64,000 nt of DNA from Apophysomyces variabilis (lineage: Eukaryota; Mucoromycota; Mucoromycetes; Mucorales; Mucoraceae): NCBI GenBank assembly GCA_002749535.1, contig MZZL01000405.1, positions 248,001 through 312,000 on the forward strand. The letters run 5' to 3'. The translations under genes and the position numbers were made by a program. Below, piece by piece: positions 10,826 through 24,500 of the stretch. The notes beneath the pieces were generated by a model. The model was not told where the DNA came from. It worked only from the letters and a program-made list of their open reading frames with translations, and did no database searches. How positions within the stretch are numbered: position 1 is the first letter of the stretch; every line of letters starts with the position of its first letter.

Positions 10826-13800
10826 CTAAGCACCCGCTGTCAATGTGCGTTCCAACAAGATTCGCAAATATTCCGATACAGATTCAGTGGGTGTTCGGAT
10901 TGTCAATCGATACATCTGTAGACAGGGGGGAATGAGTAAATACAAAAAAAAACATCGGTAACAAAAAGTCGAAAAGGCCCTTACATTTTGCTCTAGGTTC
11001 GGTTCCAGCCGTAACAAAGCACCCACTTTGCCGCCTGACTTGCCAGCATCCAGCACACCTGCTCCCACAAAATTGCTAGGATTAGGATCCACCCCTTGTA
11101 ACAGACCGAATCGGTAGCCTTGGAGAATCTGAGTTACTGTGGCCAATTGGATAGGCACTTCGCTACGGAAAATAACTTGGTTCTCCCGAGGTGGTCCGCC
11201 AATTTGATTCCATCGTTTGAAAAAGTTGCCACCATCCATTGAGTCAATAGGTTCCTGGAACTTCGTAAGCACGATGGGTAACTTCAGATGAAGCGCCTGG
11301 ACTACATCAGTTCTATAAGACAGATAGATATCAGGAGCATCACGGAATACATCTGTGCATTCAACCTGGATCATCCGCTGAATCTGCGAACCAGGTGCAA
11401 TGCTGTTGCCTTGTTGATCCTGCGGAAGCTGGAATGTCAAACTATCATGAGGTCCCACCTGCAGTATCAAATCAGCCATTGTGTTGCCCGTCTTGTTGGT
11501 CAAATACAATGCAATACGACCCAGATGACCGTGATATTCAGTTTTAACCGAAGCTTGAATTTGACCATCTTCATACAAGACACCCTCTCGATGGTATTGT
11601 AGCCGGTTGAAACCCAGTTCATATCCCGCTGCCAAAGGCACGTTTTCAAAGGAGGGAACGATTGCTAATTGCTGTGTTGGCAATTGATTGCTGCTGCTGT
11701 TGTTGATATTGTCCATGCTATCGTTCAAGGTCAGTCCATCAAATTGTAATAGATCAGGTTCGGCAGAATAGACTGTAGGCGTGGCTAGAGGGGGTTGAGC
11801 GCGAGGGGTGGAGGGACTACCGGCTGCCTGCGAATCGATCGAGTTCATGCGCATGGATGCCATTCGTTTCAATCCTTCTTGTCTTTCCAGGTTTGCTTCT
11901 TTACCACCGATCACCCACACTCTCTTGTCCTCTGTATCACCGTGTTTTTCATTTAGCTTTAGCAGTAGTGTTGATTCACGTTCAGGAAAGGGTGGCATTT
12001 CCTCGCAGACGGTCTGTAACATGTCATCTGTCGGCATTGTTGAAATAGCCAAATATTCGCATGCACGTTGTTGTAATTCCGAGTCTAATACATAGCGGTA
12101 CTGGTTGAACACTGTCAAGACCTGTCCCTTAATTTCCGGGAAAAGATTGACAAATTTAACATAGGTGGTCAGCAGTAATGCACGAGTCTGCAACGAACAG
12201 AGATTGAATTTCGAATGTACCGCATTGAACTGTTCGATGGGACTGCACCCTGGATAATTGGCAATCAAGTGGCCAAATTCTCCTAGAATATATCCCCCCA
12301 CTTTGACCATCGTCTCATTGTATTGAGGAGAACCCAAGTAATTCAGAACGGTCTTTGCTGCATATTCTTGCAATTCCTCGTTATTGGTAACAATCTGTAC
12401 GACACGGAACCAAACTTCCTCGCCGACCTGTTCTCCGGCTGTCGAGATAAGCTGGAGAATAATATCAACGTACCACGAGTAGGCCGTTGCAAATTTTTCA
12501 GCCAAAATGGCGATCTTGAGTACCATTTCCTCTCGCATAGCATAGTCGGCCACCTGAAGGTATCTTAAAAGTTCAGAGACAATTGTCTTGGCATTTGAAG
12601 TGTCGCACATTGAGTACAAAAGATCCAAGCCTCGACGTCTCACACTGATATCTTTGTCGCGTAAAGACATAAGGATTGTTTCTTGATGTCGTTTGATAGG
12701 TTCGAGTGAATCAACACATGCTGCTAAGTGAGCCATTGTCTCCAAACCAAGATATCGCACATTGGTTTCTTTGGATGAAATAAACCGGCCAAGAAGGGTT
12801 GCAGCTTGGGCGCAGATGGTTGAGTTACTGTCCAGATGGATGGCCAAGTTGATGGCCTCAAACAAAACCGCATTCTGTGCATTACTGTGCTGTACATTCT
12901 TTGGGGTGTCCTGGGAATTCGTAATGATGATCTGCAACAACTCGCTGATATCCGATCGTAACTTTGGATCATCTACGCCGTTCACATGAAATTCAAAATT
13001 AACCCAGAGTTTAGACCAAAGTTATGTTTACCAGGTGGAGGGTAGTATTGAAGGAGTCGAAGACATTTGACCTGCAGCCATGGTGTGGGCACCTTGTAGT
13101 AAATATAATCAAGGCTATAATCGCGATCGACCAATATCTAACATAGCGATAAGCATGACTCCGCTTGCCCATTTTCGCCAAGGAATTTACGACTTACTCT
13201 TCTCAACCGATTTACAGCCTTTTCATAACATGCAGCATATTCCACAGGATAACTTTGTGCCAAAGCGAGCACCAGAGTGGTTACAGATAGAGCAACGCCC
13301 TATCATTTATGCGCTGCCATTAGAAAGAGGTCCATAGAAGAGCATATCACATACCAAATCATATTCGTCCATCAGACTAATGATACGGTCAGCCCAATCT
13401 GTAACAGGAATAACATCGGGGTATTTACGAAACAAACGTAGCAAAGTCAAAGCTGCCTTTTTCTTTACGAAACTTTTAGACGTCCTATGCACCAAAAAAA
13501 AAAAGGAGATAATCAGCCATGCTGGGTGAAATAGCTTCTTCTATCCGACTTACGGTGAGATTAGTAAGCGATGTACATCGGTTGCGAGGGATTCTGCCAT
13601 TTCGCGTCCACCAATATTGGCAATAGCGTGAAGGGCCAAGCAATTGTTAATTTCGTTCATATCATCCAAATCCTTCTTGGTTGAATTCACCACGAGGCGA
13701 ACCAGGTCTGAGTTTTCATGGAAAAGCAGTGTGACAGCAAGATAGCCCTAATCTCTTAATATTAACATACGTGGAAAGGTGCTCTGAACTCCAATAGAAA

Positions 13801-14134
13801 CGTTACAATTTGCTTCTCACTGTATTTCATACTCGAGATGAGATTGACAGCTTCCAGATGACCAAAGTCGATGTCCCAACCGAGAATGTACATGTACAAC
13901 AACTTGCACACGTACTTTTTCTTTTGATAGCCGTTCAAATTACCCTCTTTGAACTTAGCCCGAATGTTTGCCATCTCTTTATTGATGCGTTTCTCCTCGA
14001 GTTCTCGCACTCGACAGTTTCGAATGTCGGCTAATATATGCATAAAAAAAAAGACCCATAGCGGTTTAATTGTCAATGATGGATGTCATAGCAGCTTAGA
14101 TCCTGTTACCGATGAACACCATCAGTCCTCGCAT
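10826..14134 (-). CDS. APL3: AP-2 adaptor complex subunit alpha
   Basis: Eight exons, in transcript order 14134-14110, 14030-13771, 13747-13554, 13484-13355, 13299-13198, 13137-13032, 12972-10985 and 10915-10826, encode 964 residues. Alpha adaptin is a large subunit of the AP-2 clathrin adaptor at the plasma membrane; it binds phosphoinositides and accessory endocytic proteins. The N-terminus [14 protein letters not shown] is the family's invariant start. The trunk shows [42 protein letters not shown] and [20 protein letters not shown], followed by HEAT-like repeats. Then a Ser/Pro/Asn-rich hinge (around residues 620-700) and the C-terminal ear follow. An ATG 9 bp upstream would add MSS. The last intron (10916-10984) is 69 nt and has no stop, so unspliced reading is also open. 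Length matches the family. Confidence 0.95.
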
Positions 14135-14968
14135 GGACGACATGATGAGTAGGTTACTATTTTCGATATGAAAGAAAAGAAGAGCAAAAAAAAGAGGAGA
14201 TGGTGAACGCGGGATCTGAATTTTCAATGAAGCGGGGATTGAACCCGTTGTAACAACGCACAGGTGTTCCTTCTCCCATGTTTGTTTCCTCTGATTGTTT
14301 GTTTTTTTTTCGGGAATGTTTGAATTGTTCACTGGGCGTACCATCAGATCGGCACCATAGTTTATGCAGGAACTCATATTGTCTTTTTTCTTTTTTGGCT
14401 TACTTAATACGCAGTATAACGAACAATAAGGCGAACGTATGTTTACACTACGATTTTTCTCTTCGTTTTCTTTTCCAATACATAGGGCTTTTATTCTCAA
14501 GTTTTCCCTCAAGGGTAGATAAAAACAGGAGTGTCATTTTACAATGAATTTGTCTCATTTTTTTTTCAAGCGATTGCATATTCATCTGGCCCGCCTATGA
14601 GCAAAAAAATGGTCGTAGTCCCCCCTCCATCGAATCAATCTAGCAGTGTTGTAGGGCAATGGTCATCGTGGATATCAACAGGGCGAGAGTGAATTAAAAA
14701 CAGTATAAGCCAGTAAACCATACCAATTTAAGGTTAGATAATGTAAAAACATCGCAGAGTTCCAAAAAAAGTACCGTAAAGGAAGATGAAATGTTTACCG
14801 AAACAAAAGCCCATTCCACGCTTCACCAGCCTTTCATAGTAGATGGTATGTTGTATTATTGCAAGACGCGTCTTGACTTATAGAAGTATTAGCTTACCAT
14901 ATTCTCTTATAAGAACTTTGGTGATATGAAGAGCCTGAGGTTCAGGAAACGCGTGCGCGCCTAAGCGG
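14135..14968. other. intergenic, divergent promoters
   Basis: Between the AP-2 alpha and RdRP starts. Open frames here, up to 138 codons on the minus strand, show no family similarity and have lysine/asparagine-rich composition typical of non-coding AT-rich DNA. A B-box-like motif at 14232-14247 is discussed among the rejected items. Confidence 0.5.
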
Positions 14969-17900
14969 ATGGGCGAAAACACGACGAGCTGTTCCAGCAC
15001 AAAAAGTAAAACGCGGCGTTCCAATTTGCTAGTGAACCAAAGCTTCATGATTCGACTTGACAAGGAGGTGATCCGATGCGCGAAACAAGTCTATAACCAT
15101 CTCGGTCTTCGCGACAGAATATGTGCACTTAATGAAGGACTTCCGATCCTTCCGCCAGAGCTTCAAAAAATGCAGGCATTATGTACTGCGGACAAGAAAG
15201 ATCTCCTGTCTGTGGTGAAGCTTTTCCTTCAATGGACTCCTCCGCATGGCATCAGAAAAGATCTCACAGATCTCGAACAGCGATTAGACGATGCTCTGCT
15301 ATTGATAAGCAGTCGTAAGAGTATTTTCGTGTTAGACATCGGCATTTTTCGTGTTGATGAATCTTTTAATGGCAGCTGACATCGATCTGGAAGCGGACGA
15401 TCCGTCCCATGACACCGTGGCAGGCAAGCGGCCAGTGTCCGCATTGGATGTAGACCCTGACACTTTACGAAAAAAGCGTCGGACGGATGGTGAAAGCAAC
15501 AGTGAAGCAGTTGATTACATAACACCACCTTTAGAACCTACCACAGTCATGATCCACGAAGTCGGTGGGTTCAACACTTTATGTAATCCACCCTCTTTGA
15601 AAGAGTGTGAGAGCAAAGCTTCATGGGCAGTTTACTTTGAGATGGCTCGATTTTTCATGCTGTGTGAGATCAAGTGGCAGGAACTAGCACCGGATATTTT
15701 GCAAAAGTTTCTCGATGTAGGCTCTGCAACTCCTTCCCAACTTTTTCAGACCATGGCTGAATGGGATGATGCTCAACGTGGGCTTGCCGGGTGTGCGACA
15801 AGTCATTCTTTGTTGGAAAGATGTAGCGAACACGTCTGGGCTTATCTGGAAACGACAGAAACGAATAACCGTTTGATCCACTATTCGGGTGCTATGGCTC
15901 TTTTCCCGTCAAAGCCGCCCATCATTCATTTACGTCCACCAAGAGTGGGAGCATCGAACCGGTTCTTTCGTAAATTTGGATCTCATCGATTTTTAGAACT
16001 CAAACTCAATAAGGCTACCCATCCCACAATGATACGGGCTCACAAAGATTTCTTTTTAAAGCCGTTTTCGCTCATGGATCGGATATACAAATTTCTCTTT
16101 GTGAAAGACGACACGGTTGTGTTGTTCGCTACAGAAGGCCCCGGACTGGAACCGATCAGTATACACCAGGTTATTAATTGGCATATTCCTATTGAGGAGA
16201 ACAGGGATATGACGATGAGCAAATTTGCTAGTCGAATGGCTTTGGGCTACAGCAACAGTATCCCGACCGTTGTTTTTGATCGAGAGAATATCCATTATGT
16301 AGACGACATTTATGCGAACAAAGGAGGAAAAGATGAGGCATGCATGACAGATGGATGTGGTATTATCTCCTGCGCGGCTATGCGAAGATTAACTGGTTTC
16401 CAAGAAGAGGATCAGACGTGGTGTGCAGTGCAAGGACGTATTGGTGGGGCTAAAGGGGTTTGGGTGATCTCCCCCGATATGGATTTTGATTCGGGTGAAT
16501 GGATAGAAATTCGCGCATCCCAAAATAAGTTTCAGACTGGTATCAGTAACGACCCAATTCACTACACATTTGACCTCGTAAAGAAATCGATTTGTATATA
16601 TCCATCCAATCTGAATACGCAGTTCATCCAGTGCCTGGCAGATGGCGGAGTTTCCGCTTCCGTATTTATTGAACTATTGGATGAGTATCTTCAACGGCTA
16701 GCAACAGTTGTGACGAATAATAGAAATATCAGAATCTTGCGTGACTGGGTTGCAAGGTTGGGTAACATTATGCGGATTCGAAGTGCGCTTGAAGAATCAG
16801 AGAGAGCGGAAGAAGAAAAAGAACCATCGATAGCGGATGAGGAATATCTTGAATGTCGCTCGAGTGGGGGGGAATCATTAGATATTGGTACAGCCGCAAG
16901 TATAGATGGTTATTGGAAACAAAGCAGTTATTCCGGGATTCCAGCCTCCTTGCATGAATCAACTGTGCGTATGCTTGATGCTGGATTTGATCTGTCCAAC
17001 CCTTATGTCGCGAACAAAGTCACAGTTATTTTCCGCGATGCGATGAGGGCGATAAGAACCAAGTATAAAATAGAAATCGAGCAATCCTGCACGGTAACTT
17101 GCGTTCCGGACCCTACTGGGACATTGGAGCCTGGGGAGATCTTTTTACAGCTGTCGAAACGAAGAAAGGATGAAAAGTCTGGTATACGTGCAGGGCAGAT
17201 TCTGGGAGACGTGCTGGTCACGCGAAACCCATGTGGTCTGAAAAGTGATATTCAAAAGGTCAAAGCAGTGGACTGTCCTGCGCTACGGGTATACACAGAT
17301 ATTGCTGTTTTCTCGGTTAAAGGAGAACGATCGTTAGCAAGCATGCTCAGTGGAGGCGATTATGACGGCGATATTGTAAGTGTGTATTCTACGTGTACAT
17401 AAAGATCTATGACTCAGATTCGGCTGGTTGTACAGATCTTTTGTTGCTGGGATCCTCGAATTGTAGAACCATTTCAAGCGTCACCTGTGCTAGCGGAGCC
17501 GGCCAAGGTAGAAGCTGCTTTTCAAAAGTGCAAAAGCACCATACAAGAGGAGGTCACGAGGCACAGTGAGCTCAAAGATCAGGAGCAAGCATTGCAGAAC
17601 TATTTTATCTCGGTGGGCTTGCCGGATGGTACATTGGGTCTTTATGAAAATTGGCGGACGGTGTTAAGTGAAGCTACGTCGTTGGACAATGAGGATGTTA
17701 TCTACCTTGCACATATGTGTGCGAAATTAGTAGATGCACCCAAGCAAGGGCTTGAACTGAAGCCAACGGTGCTCATGCGGGACAGGAATGATTTTGGTCG
17801 GATGCGGCAGCCGGAATGGTTTCAGGACAAGCGCAGTCGTCAACGCGCTCAAAGTCTCAAAGCGTATGACGAAGTGGGGAAAGACGCAGGTACCCGCAGT

Positions 17901-18620
17901 AGGGACCTGGTGACAGCGATGGATTATCTGTACAACAAGTTAGTACAGGAAACGGATGCATTTATGAATTTCTCGAAAAGTATATTTGTTGAAGAAGATG
18001 TGATTCTAAAGGACCCTGACCTGGCTGGGCCATGGATGAAATTGCAAGAAATGGCTGAGAAAACTCGGGATGATGCATTACGCAAGGATTTAGCCGAAAT
18101 TCGGTCTGCCATTGAGAAGAATTACAACGACTACATGAAGGGAGCTCGTCACCTGTGGATGCGGCGACAAAAGAAAATGGATAGTCGACTAGATCCTGCT
18201 CGGCCAACTGAATCTTTCCTGGAGGATCAAAGTCAGTTTCATACAGGATTTGAGTTAGAGGATTATTTCGCACAACAATTTCATAAGCTACCAGAATCGT
18301 TCAGTTCGGAGTTTTTAAATTTTGATGTGAAGACCAATCATGGCCAAATGGTACAAAAGATCAAGGCAAGTTACGCGTATCTTTTGTCAATACAGTCCGA
18401 GAAGTATTCAAAGTACTGCTATATCGTTGCGTATGACATACTGCGGCGAATGAAAGCAGATGCGTGTACCCCCAAGTCGCACAATGTCAGTGAAAGTATC
18501 ACCCCGAGCATGTACAACGCGCTGAATCTGGATCGCCGATGGATGCGACGATTAAAGGAGACCAAATCTTCAACCGATTGTGGAAACCACGTTCGTGTTG
18601 CGCATGCCAATAAATCCTGA
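14969..18620 (+). CDS. RNA-dependent RNA polymerase (RNA silencing)
   Basis: Three exons, 14969-15314, 15376-17375 and 17436-18620, give 1176 residues. This is a eukaryotic cell-encoded RdRP (QDE-1/RDR family), which makes double-stranded RNA for Dicer in RNA interference. The double-psi beta-barrel catalytic motif DYDGD is intact near residue 777, within SMLSGGDYDGD, and runs on into IFCCWDPRIVEPF across the second intron, as in other fungal RdRPs. Upstream blocks include LRPPRVGASNRFFRKFGSHR and RIGGAKGVWVISPDMD. A TGA at 14936 lies upstream in frame, so 14969 is the first usable ATG unless another 5' exon exists. No disruption is visible and length is normal. Mucorales carry several paralogues; I cannot say which one this is. 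Confidence 0.92.
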
Positions 18621-19536
18621 ATAAATCCCAAAATTGTACCTTATCTCTGTTTTTGCTGTTAAGAATTGGCTTATCTACATGGTTGATATTTTATCCGTCA
18701 GTGGAAAATGGGATCCGCGGAGAAAGAATCAAAGCATACAAAAACTGGAAAATTTTTTTCGGGCTTCCATTCCCTGTCCACCATCAGCGGAGTTGTTCGG
18801 TGAAAGAAACAAACCAGTTTTTCTCACCCACTTATGGCCGACTCGATCGTCATGGATAACAAACGAGCCCCCTTCTTTGGCCAATCAGATCAATGTACCT
18901 GATCTACAAAGAGAAAGTAATTAGTTACACCACTTTCTTGTTGGATCGGATTTCAGCCCTGTAAAAAGAAAAAAAAATCATCAAATTAACACATTCGTTT
19001 CAATGAGAAAGGAGAGTAAAAAGAGTTCGATTTTCTTCTTGGAATCGGACTTCAGCCATCTCTTTTTTTTTTTTTTTAGTTTCCCGCTAGCCGGGGGTGG
19101 TTCGTGTCAATAGCAACGTTCTTCTGTTCGCTGGCCTGTCCGTTGTCGCAGTAAATGAAGCTAAGGCCTCTCGCTATATTTTGGGTTTTATGCTCTTGTA
19201 CAACCTTTCATAGAACAACGACGACAAAAAAAAAGGCGAAGGTTGGGAAAAAAAAGGCAAGTTTTCTTTTCCATCACTCTTTTTTTTTTTCCCTTCAGAT
19301 CCTTTTCAAAAAAAGGCACAGAATCGACGCTATCTTTTCTCGCTCATCCTTTCCTTAACCCCTTCCTTCCCCACACCGCTCCCTAAAAAAAACAACAAGA
19401 AGTTATACTCTCATTCAGTCAGATCCTTCCACTTCACAACCACTCCTCTCTTCTAGTCTTTTTTATCTTTTCCTTTTTCCCCAAAAACATCCACCAACGA
19501 ACCTTCTTTTCGTCCTTAAAAAAAACAAGCGTAACA
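18621..19536. other. intergenic, promoter and long T-rich leader of bHLH gene
   Basis: The last 300 bp before the bHLH start are strongly pyrimidine-rich with runs of T and A (around 19057-19075, 19210-19290 and 19440-19530). This resembles the long leaders of regulated fungal genes. There is no convincing open frame. Confidence 0.5.
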
Positions 19537-20638
19537 ATGGAAGCAACCGATTTTGGTTTTGACGAATATATCATGCCGCCTACTAAGTACGGATGTCTTG
19601 ATGCCCAACTGTACCCTTCCGGTAAAGACAGAAAAGCACTACAGCATACGTTATTTTTTTTCCCTGGTTTCCTGGTACTAACGGAGATGAGGCTTAGGGT
19701 TCAATTATTACTCAGGTAATGAGATCACTTTTGATCCAGTATCGTATGTACCTCAGACACCTGCCATGATGATGATGCCTACGCCTGCTCTTGGTTCGTT
19801 CGATTTGCAACCCTCAAGCCCTGATTCGATGTATTCTCGACTCTCACCCGAGAGTTCGCCATCCTTTACATCGCCCGCAACTTCGAGCATGAGTCCTGTT
19901 AGCCACCACAGCAGCAGCAGCAGCAGCAACGATAACAATAACCACAGTCTCGCCAGTCCACCGATGGGCACTACAGTTGCAGTGACCCATCCGATCACGG
20001 AAAAGATCGAAAAGGCGAACCGATTGCCAGAATCCTTTTTGCCAGAGTTCCATCAATACTCCAAGGAAACATATGAGAACGGCTCCCAAGGCAAGAAACG
20101 AAAGCGACAGCAGCGAGATGATGATTCAGCCGGATCTTCCTCATCCGATCCAGAAGACGATGAAGGTTTGTCTGCGGCCGAGATCAGACGTCAGATCCAT
20201 ATACAGTCTGAGCAGAAACGACGTGCGCAGATCAAAGATGGTTTCGATGAGCTTCGCCAGCATTTGCCAGGATGTGCAAACAAGAAGATGAGCAAGGCTT
20301 CTCTGCTTCATCGAAGTAAGTCTTTTTTTTTTCTTTTCCTTCCTTGACTAGAGAAGCATGGTCGATGAATATCAGAGTGTTGACTTAATTTTACTCTCTG
20401 CTTTTTAGCGGTTCAACATATGCAACATCTTAAGCGAAACCAAGCTACATTGATGGCTGAGTTGGAACGATTGATTAGTGAAAATGAGCAATTGAAAAAG
20501 TAAGAAGGAAGAGGAAGGAGGAGGCGAAAAGCAAAAGAAGTCAAGTGTATATTGATGTTTGGGGTTCATTTTAGGTTTCAAGAGTCTGTTCTTCAGAAAC
20601 AAGCCATGGAAAGAATGTACCATATGGGTACTATGTAA
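19537..20638 (+). CDS. bHLH-leucine zipper transcription factor
   Basis: Exons 19537-19621, 19698-20315, 20409-20499 and 20575-20638 give 285 residues. Residues about 20-155 are acidic and Ser/Pro/Asn-rich, with a serine tract encoded by AGC repeats, and may be a transactivation region. A basic stretch KKRKRQQR may be a nuclear signal. The bHLH reads RRQIHIQSEQKRRAQIKDGF; it holds the H-x3-E-x3-R pattern that reads CACGTG-type E-boxes, and the continuation LRQHLPG resembles Mlx/Mondo-class proteins. Helix 2 (KMSKASLLHRTVQHMQHLK) continues into a leucine zipper (LMAELERLISENEQLKK). It therefore acts as a dimer in the nucleus. The target pathway is unknown; lipid or sugar control would be a guess. 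Confidence 0.85.
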
Positions 20639-21542
20639 AAGATGACACTGTACAGATTTGTAGCCCGTCTGGTTTACCTGTTCAATGTTGATCTTCTTAC
20701 CTCTTTTACCTTTTGATTCTTCTTTCTTTTGGTTCTTCTTCATTTCCACCATTCATACCCTCAAGCTATTCGATCCCCGTTTGATACCATCTTATATCTG
20801 CTTTTCTTTTTATTTATCTCTCTTTCTCTCTCTCTCTCTCTCTCTGTCTCTCTCGCTCACCGCTTTCTTATTCTATAGGCAAAAATACCTTTGTGATATC
20901 TTCCATAGACACAACGTAACCTTGTCCCTTATTTTACGATGCAAGCACATATTCGTCAAAGCCGTTGCACATAGTAATTATTTGTTTTTTTCCCCCTCTT
21001 TTTAAGGTCCAATTTCTTTTTTTTTCTCTTTATGTTTTCTATGCAGTGATTTATATAAAACGAAGTTTTTTTCGGATTCTTTCCATCTAGCTGTAATTTC
21101 CCTTTTTAGATCATTTGTCAGCAACTTTTTCTTGCATTTGTGAATGAAGTGCAAATCGTTCTAATTTGGTCACAGAGTTGGCTTGTTCCTGAAGTTGAGC
21201 CGCTGTTCCAGCTTTCGCTGCATACTAAAAATTTATCTTGTGCCATTGGCTCAATACAAAGGTTGTATCTTGTTTGCGTTATATCTAAAATAAAAAAGAG
21301 AGCAAGCGGTGGATAAAATAAACCTCTGGTAACACATTGCTAATATCTTTCGAAAATTTTATCTCGCAACTACTTTTCTAAGCCTAAAATCGTTGTGCAT
21401 ATCAAGTACAACCTCGTCAATCGTCTTAGTATAATGAGATGGGCTTTTGGTACATTTACACATAGATACGCTCGTCCAGCGAGACGACTAGCAATTTTTT
21501 ATTGTCTAAAGGGGGTGGACAAGATCCAATAACATAGGCCAG
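20639..21542. other. convergent intergenic region
   Basis: Between the stops of the bHLH and RhoGAP genes. It contains T-rich 3' untranslated sequence and the TC microsatellite listed separately. No gene is seen. Confidence 0.5.
20817..20858. repeat. TC dinucleotide microsatellite
   Basis: A pure TC run covers about 20825-20845 and continues, with single interruptions, to about 20858. It lies about 190 bp past the bHLH stop, so probably in the 3' untranslated region. Confidence 0.9.
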
Positions 21543-24500
21543 TCATCTCTTCGGTGGCAGAGGTGGTGGTATTTCTTCACCTGGGCTAAGTTGGGTAACG
21601 CTTGATGGAGTACTGAATGCAGTATGAAAATGGTTGAGCAGAAACTCAACCACATGGATTTTCTGAGTCATCTCTGCAACGTCACGATGCTCATCTCGGT
21701 TGCGAAGTAACGTCGGTCCAAAAACGACAGCCAAGTTCTTTGGGGACATCAAGTTCGTCTCGCTCTCTTGCCGGATCCTTGCGTCAATAAAGACTTAGAG
21801 ACAGTTTCTTCATACATATGGTGGCTTACTTATCAAGGTGCTCCAGTAAGTATCTTGCTGTATTATAATGTTCCACCGGTAGACTGTGCAGTAATCGCTG
21901 GAATTCACGTAGTTTTTCATGGTAATCTTCCATCACTGAAAAAAAAAAATTAGATCAATCATGACCATGAGGCATCCGAGAATTATTTACTTATTGCGGC
22001 CATGAATTGTGAATGTAATTCATGCGTGAATAAAGGATTCGGTAAATCGCGGAAGTACTGCTTTAAAACACTCGTAACAGCACAAATATCATTACATTGA
22101 TCCTCATCGCACATATCTATCGGATGTCCTTGCTCAAATGCTTGTTGAATAAGTCTCATTTGACCTGCTCCTCCTGATTTGCGGTAAATCCCTTCAAAAT
22201 CCATCCCTAGCAGCACGTAAATAATCTGACGTGAAATCCGATATTTTACCTCTCGCTTCTACAGCCCCAATACAACATTCGACAACTTGAGGCACCGTTC
22301 TGTTTTCCGCTTGTACCTGCTTCCGCAAATCGTTACCAAATATAACTACTGCTATCCTATTGTTAGCCATCGTAACTACATTACAAAACGCGAATTTCCT
22401 ACGTTTGGGTGTGGTTGGGCCATCGCTACTTTGATAAGCAGTACAGGTAGGAGAAATATTGGCCGCGCATTTTGTATGACATGCGACTCCGCATCCTAAT
22501 CGGATAGAACGGCATTAATGAATTGCGCTGCAGAACATCTTTCCTGTCTGTATTACCTTGGCACTTCAGTTCACTAACGCGACGCATTTTTTCTGCACAT
22601 ACATCGCACCTTACGGGTCGCGTGAATTTTGTCTGCTGTAAACTATGCTGTCCTAGCGCAGAAAGAGCATGATCTTGTTCCATCTCGGGGGCAATGCTGT
22701 CATAAGGCACCGTGACAATGGCATCTGAAACCCCATCTGTCTTTTTCGATCTGCCTAACATCCCAAATACATTTGCTCGCTTGAATTTGAACAGTTTCTG
22801 AGACTCTGATGTAGGTGGAGGAGGAACATTGTGTTCACCTGATCGCCGTCCAGAGAATTTCTTAGCTTCTGAAGCAGCATCAGAGCTCGAACCACTAGAC
22901 CGTGTCGTGTGCGTTGCGCTCTCGACATCGCCGGTAGAACTCAGGAAACTGGTCCCTGCCATGACGGCCATGGCTTCTCGCTCACGCTCGGAAACTCTTC
23001 TCGAAATATCGTTATTCATCGAAGTCAGTTCCGCATTTTTGGTGTTCAGCATCACCATTTCATTGATGATTTCGTCCCGTGCCTCACCGAGTCTAGACAA
23101 TGCGTTCTTGGCTGAATGTACATCTTGTTCGAGCGATGATAGTAATTGTTCGTAGCTCTTTTGAAGGGTTTCCAAGTATGGAATAGTTGCTCCATCGCTA
23201 TGAGTAATACATTACATTTTGTATCTAATAACAGTAACTGAACTCACGATCGCAGAAGGTTTCGGTAGTGTTCAGAATATTCCCTGATTTCTCGCATAAT
23301 GCTGTCTCTTTGCTGACTTAACTCAGTGCACGTCTGTTTCAATTCTTCCCGTTTTCGATGCAGACTCCTTAATTCGTCCTTCATCATCGTGCCAAACCTT
23401 TCTCCACCAACAGCGTACAGTTCCTGAAAATACGACAGCTCCTCTTCAAGCCTGCGATTAAGTTCATCCGTTTCTCGTTGCACTTTCATCGTAGCTTTCA
23501 ATTCCTCTTGTTCTCTGCGTGACATAGCCTGAAGGGTTTATGTCAGCAATCATATTTTTTGTCGATTGCTTAACTCACCCTGAATTTGCTAAACTGTCTT
23601 TCTACTTCGTATAGACGATTTTTCGTGATCTCCAGTTCTCTCTGCAGCTCACATAGATTTTCTCGGTCCCGTTGACCTGGTGAACATGGCTTTTCCGAGC
23701 TTTTGGGCGACGTAGAGCTATTGTTGTCAATATCGGTGTTGAAGGAATGGAACGTAAGGTGTGATCGTGCTGATTCTTCTGAGAGTTGAGTACGAGCAGG
23801 ACTTGGCATATTCTCGGCAGATGAATAGGTACTAGCACCGCAATCCGACTCGCTAATTTTTGTATCTGTTAGTTCTCTAGAGCCTAGTCATAAGTGAGAA
23901 GCGTATAAGTTATCTATCTTCATTTTCTAACTGTAATTACCTACTCATCATCTTTTCTGGATTCTCTAAGGATTGGCCATCTCGCTTGCTAGACTCAGAT
24001 AGGTACTCATTTCCAACATCCGATATACGTGGACTTTCCGCATTGCTATTTTCCGAGCTGCTTTGTGTTTCTGTTGATCCGTGCGTACTAGCACTCTAGG
24101 TAGACAAAAAAAATATGATTGTCGGCTACAAGTGAAACGTCACAAACGCTTACAGTTCTTTTCAATGAACTTTCGTTCAGTCGATGCCTCTGTCTTTGTG
24201 ATGATTTTCGCTCTGCTTTCCGTCGTTGGCGTTGCTGCTTACGCATCTGACATAATGTGCAAAAAATTCCCTAAAATGAGGTTATTAATAGAGAGTATAA
24301 CGCCAAGTATGTACATACTTTGTCGGTCTGGGTGAAAACGAGATCTTCTATTTTTATGTCACATTGGACGCAACGAAAACAATCGGCATGATAAGCTTCT
24401 TCACCTGTATTTCTTCTTTTAGTCAAGCTCTCTTTTCTCTCTAGCTCTTTTCTTTTGTTCTTTGCTTCCTGCACCGTTTCATTTTTCGTTTGTCTCTTTT

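Noticed and set aside
10847..10984. Hydrophobic tail inserted into AP-2 alpha, as if a membrane segment
   Set aside because: It is the translation of a 69-nt intron with normal splice sites.
14232..14247. B-box-like motif (GGTTCAATCC on the minus strand) suggesting a tRNA gene
   Set aside because: The 7-nt acceptor partner of the 3' strand, a D-arm and an A box are missing in the 80 bp upstream, so no cloverleaf forms.
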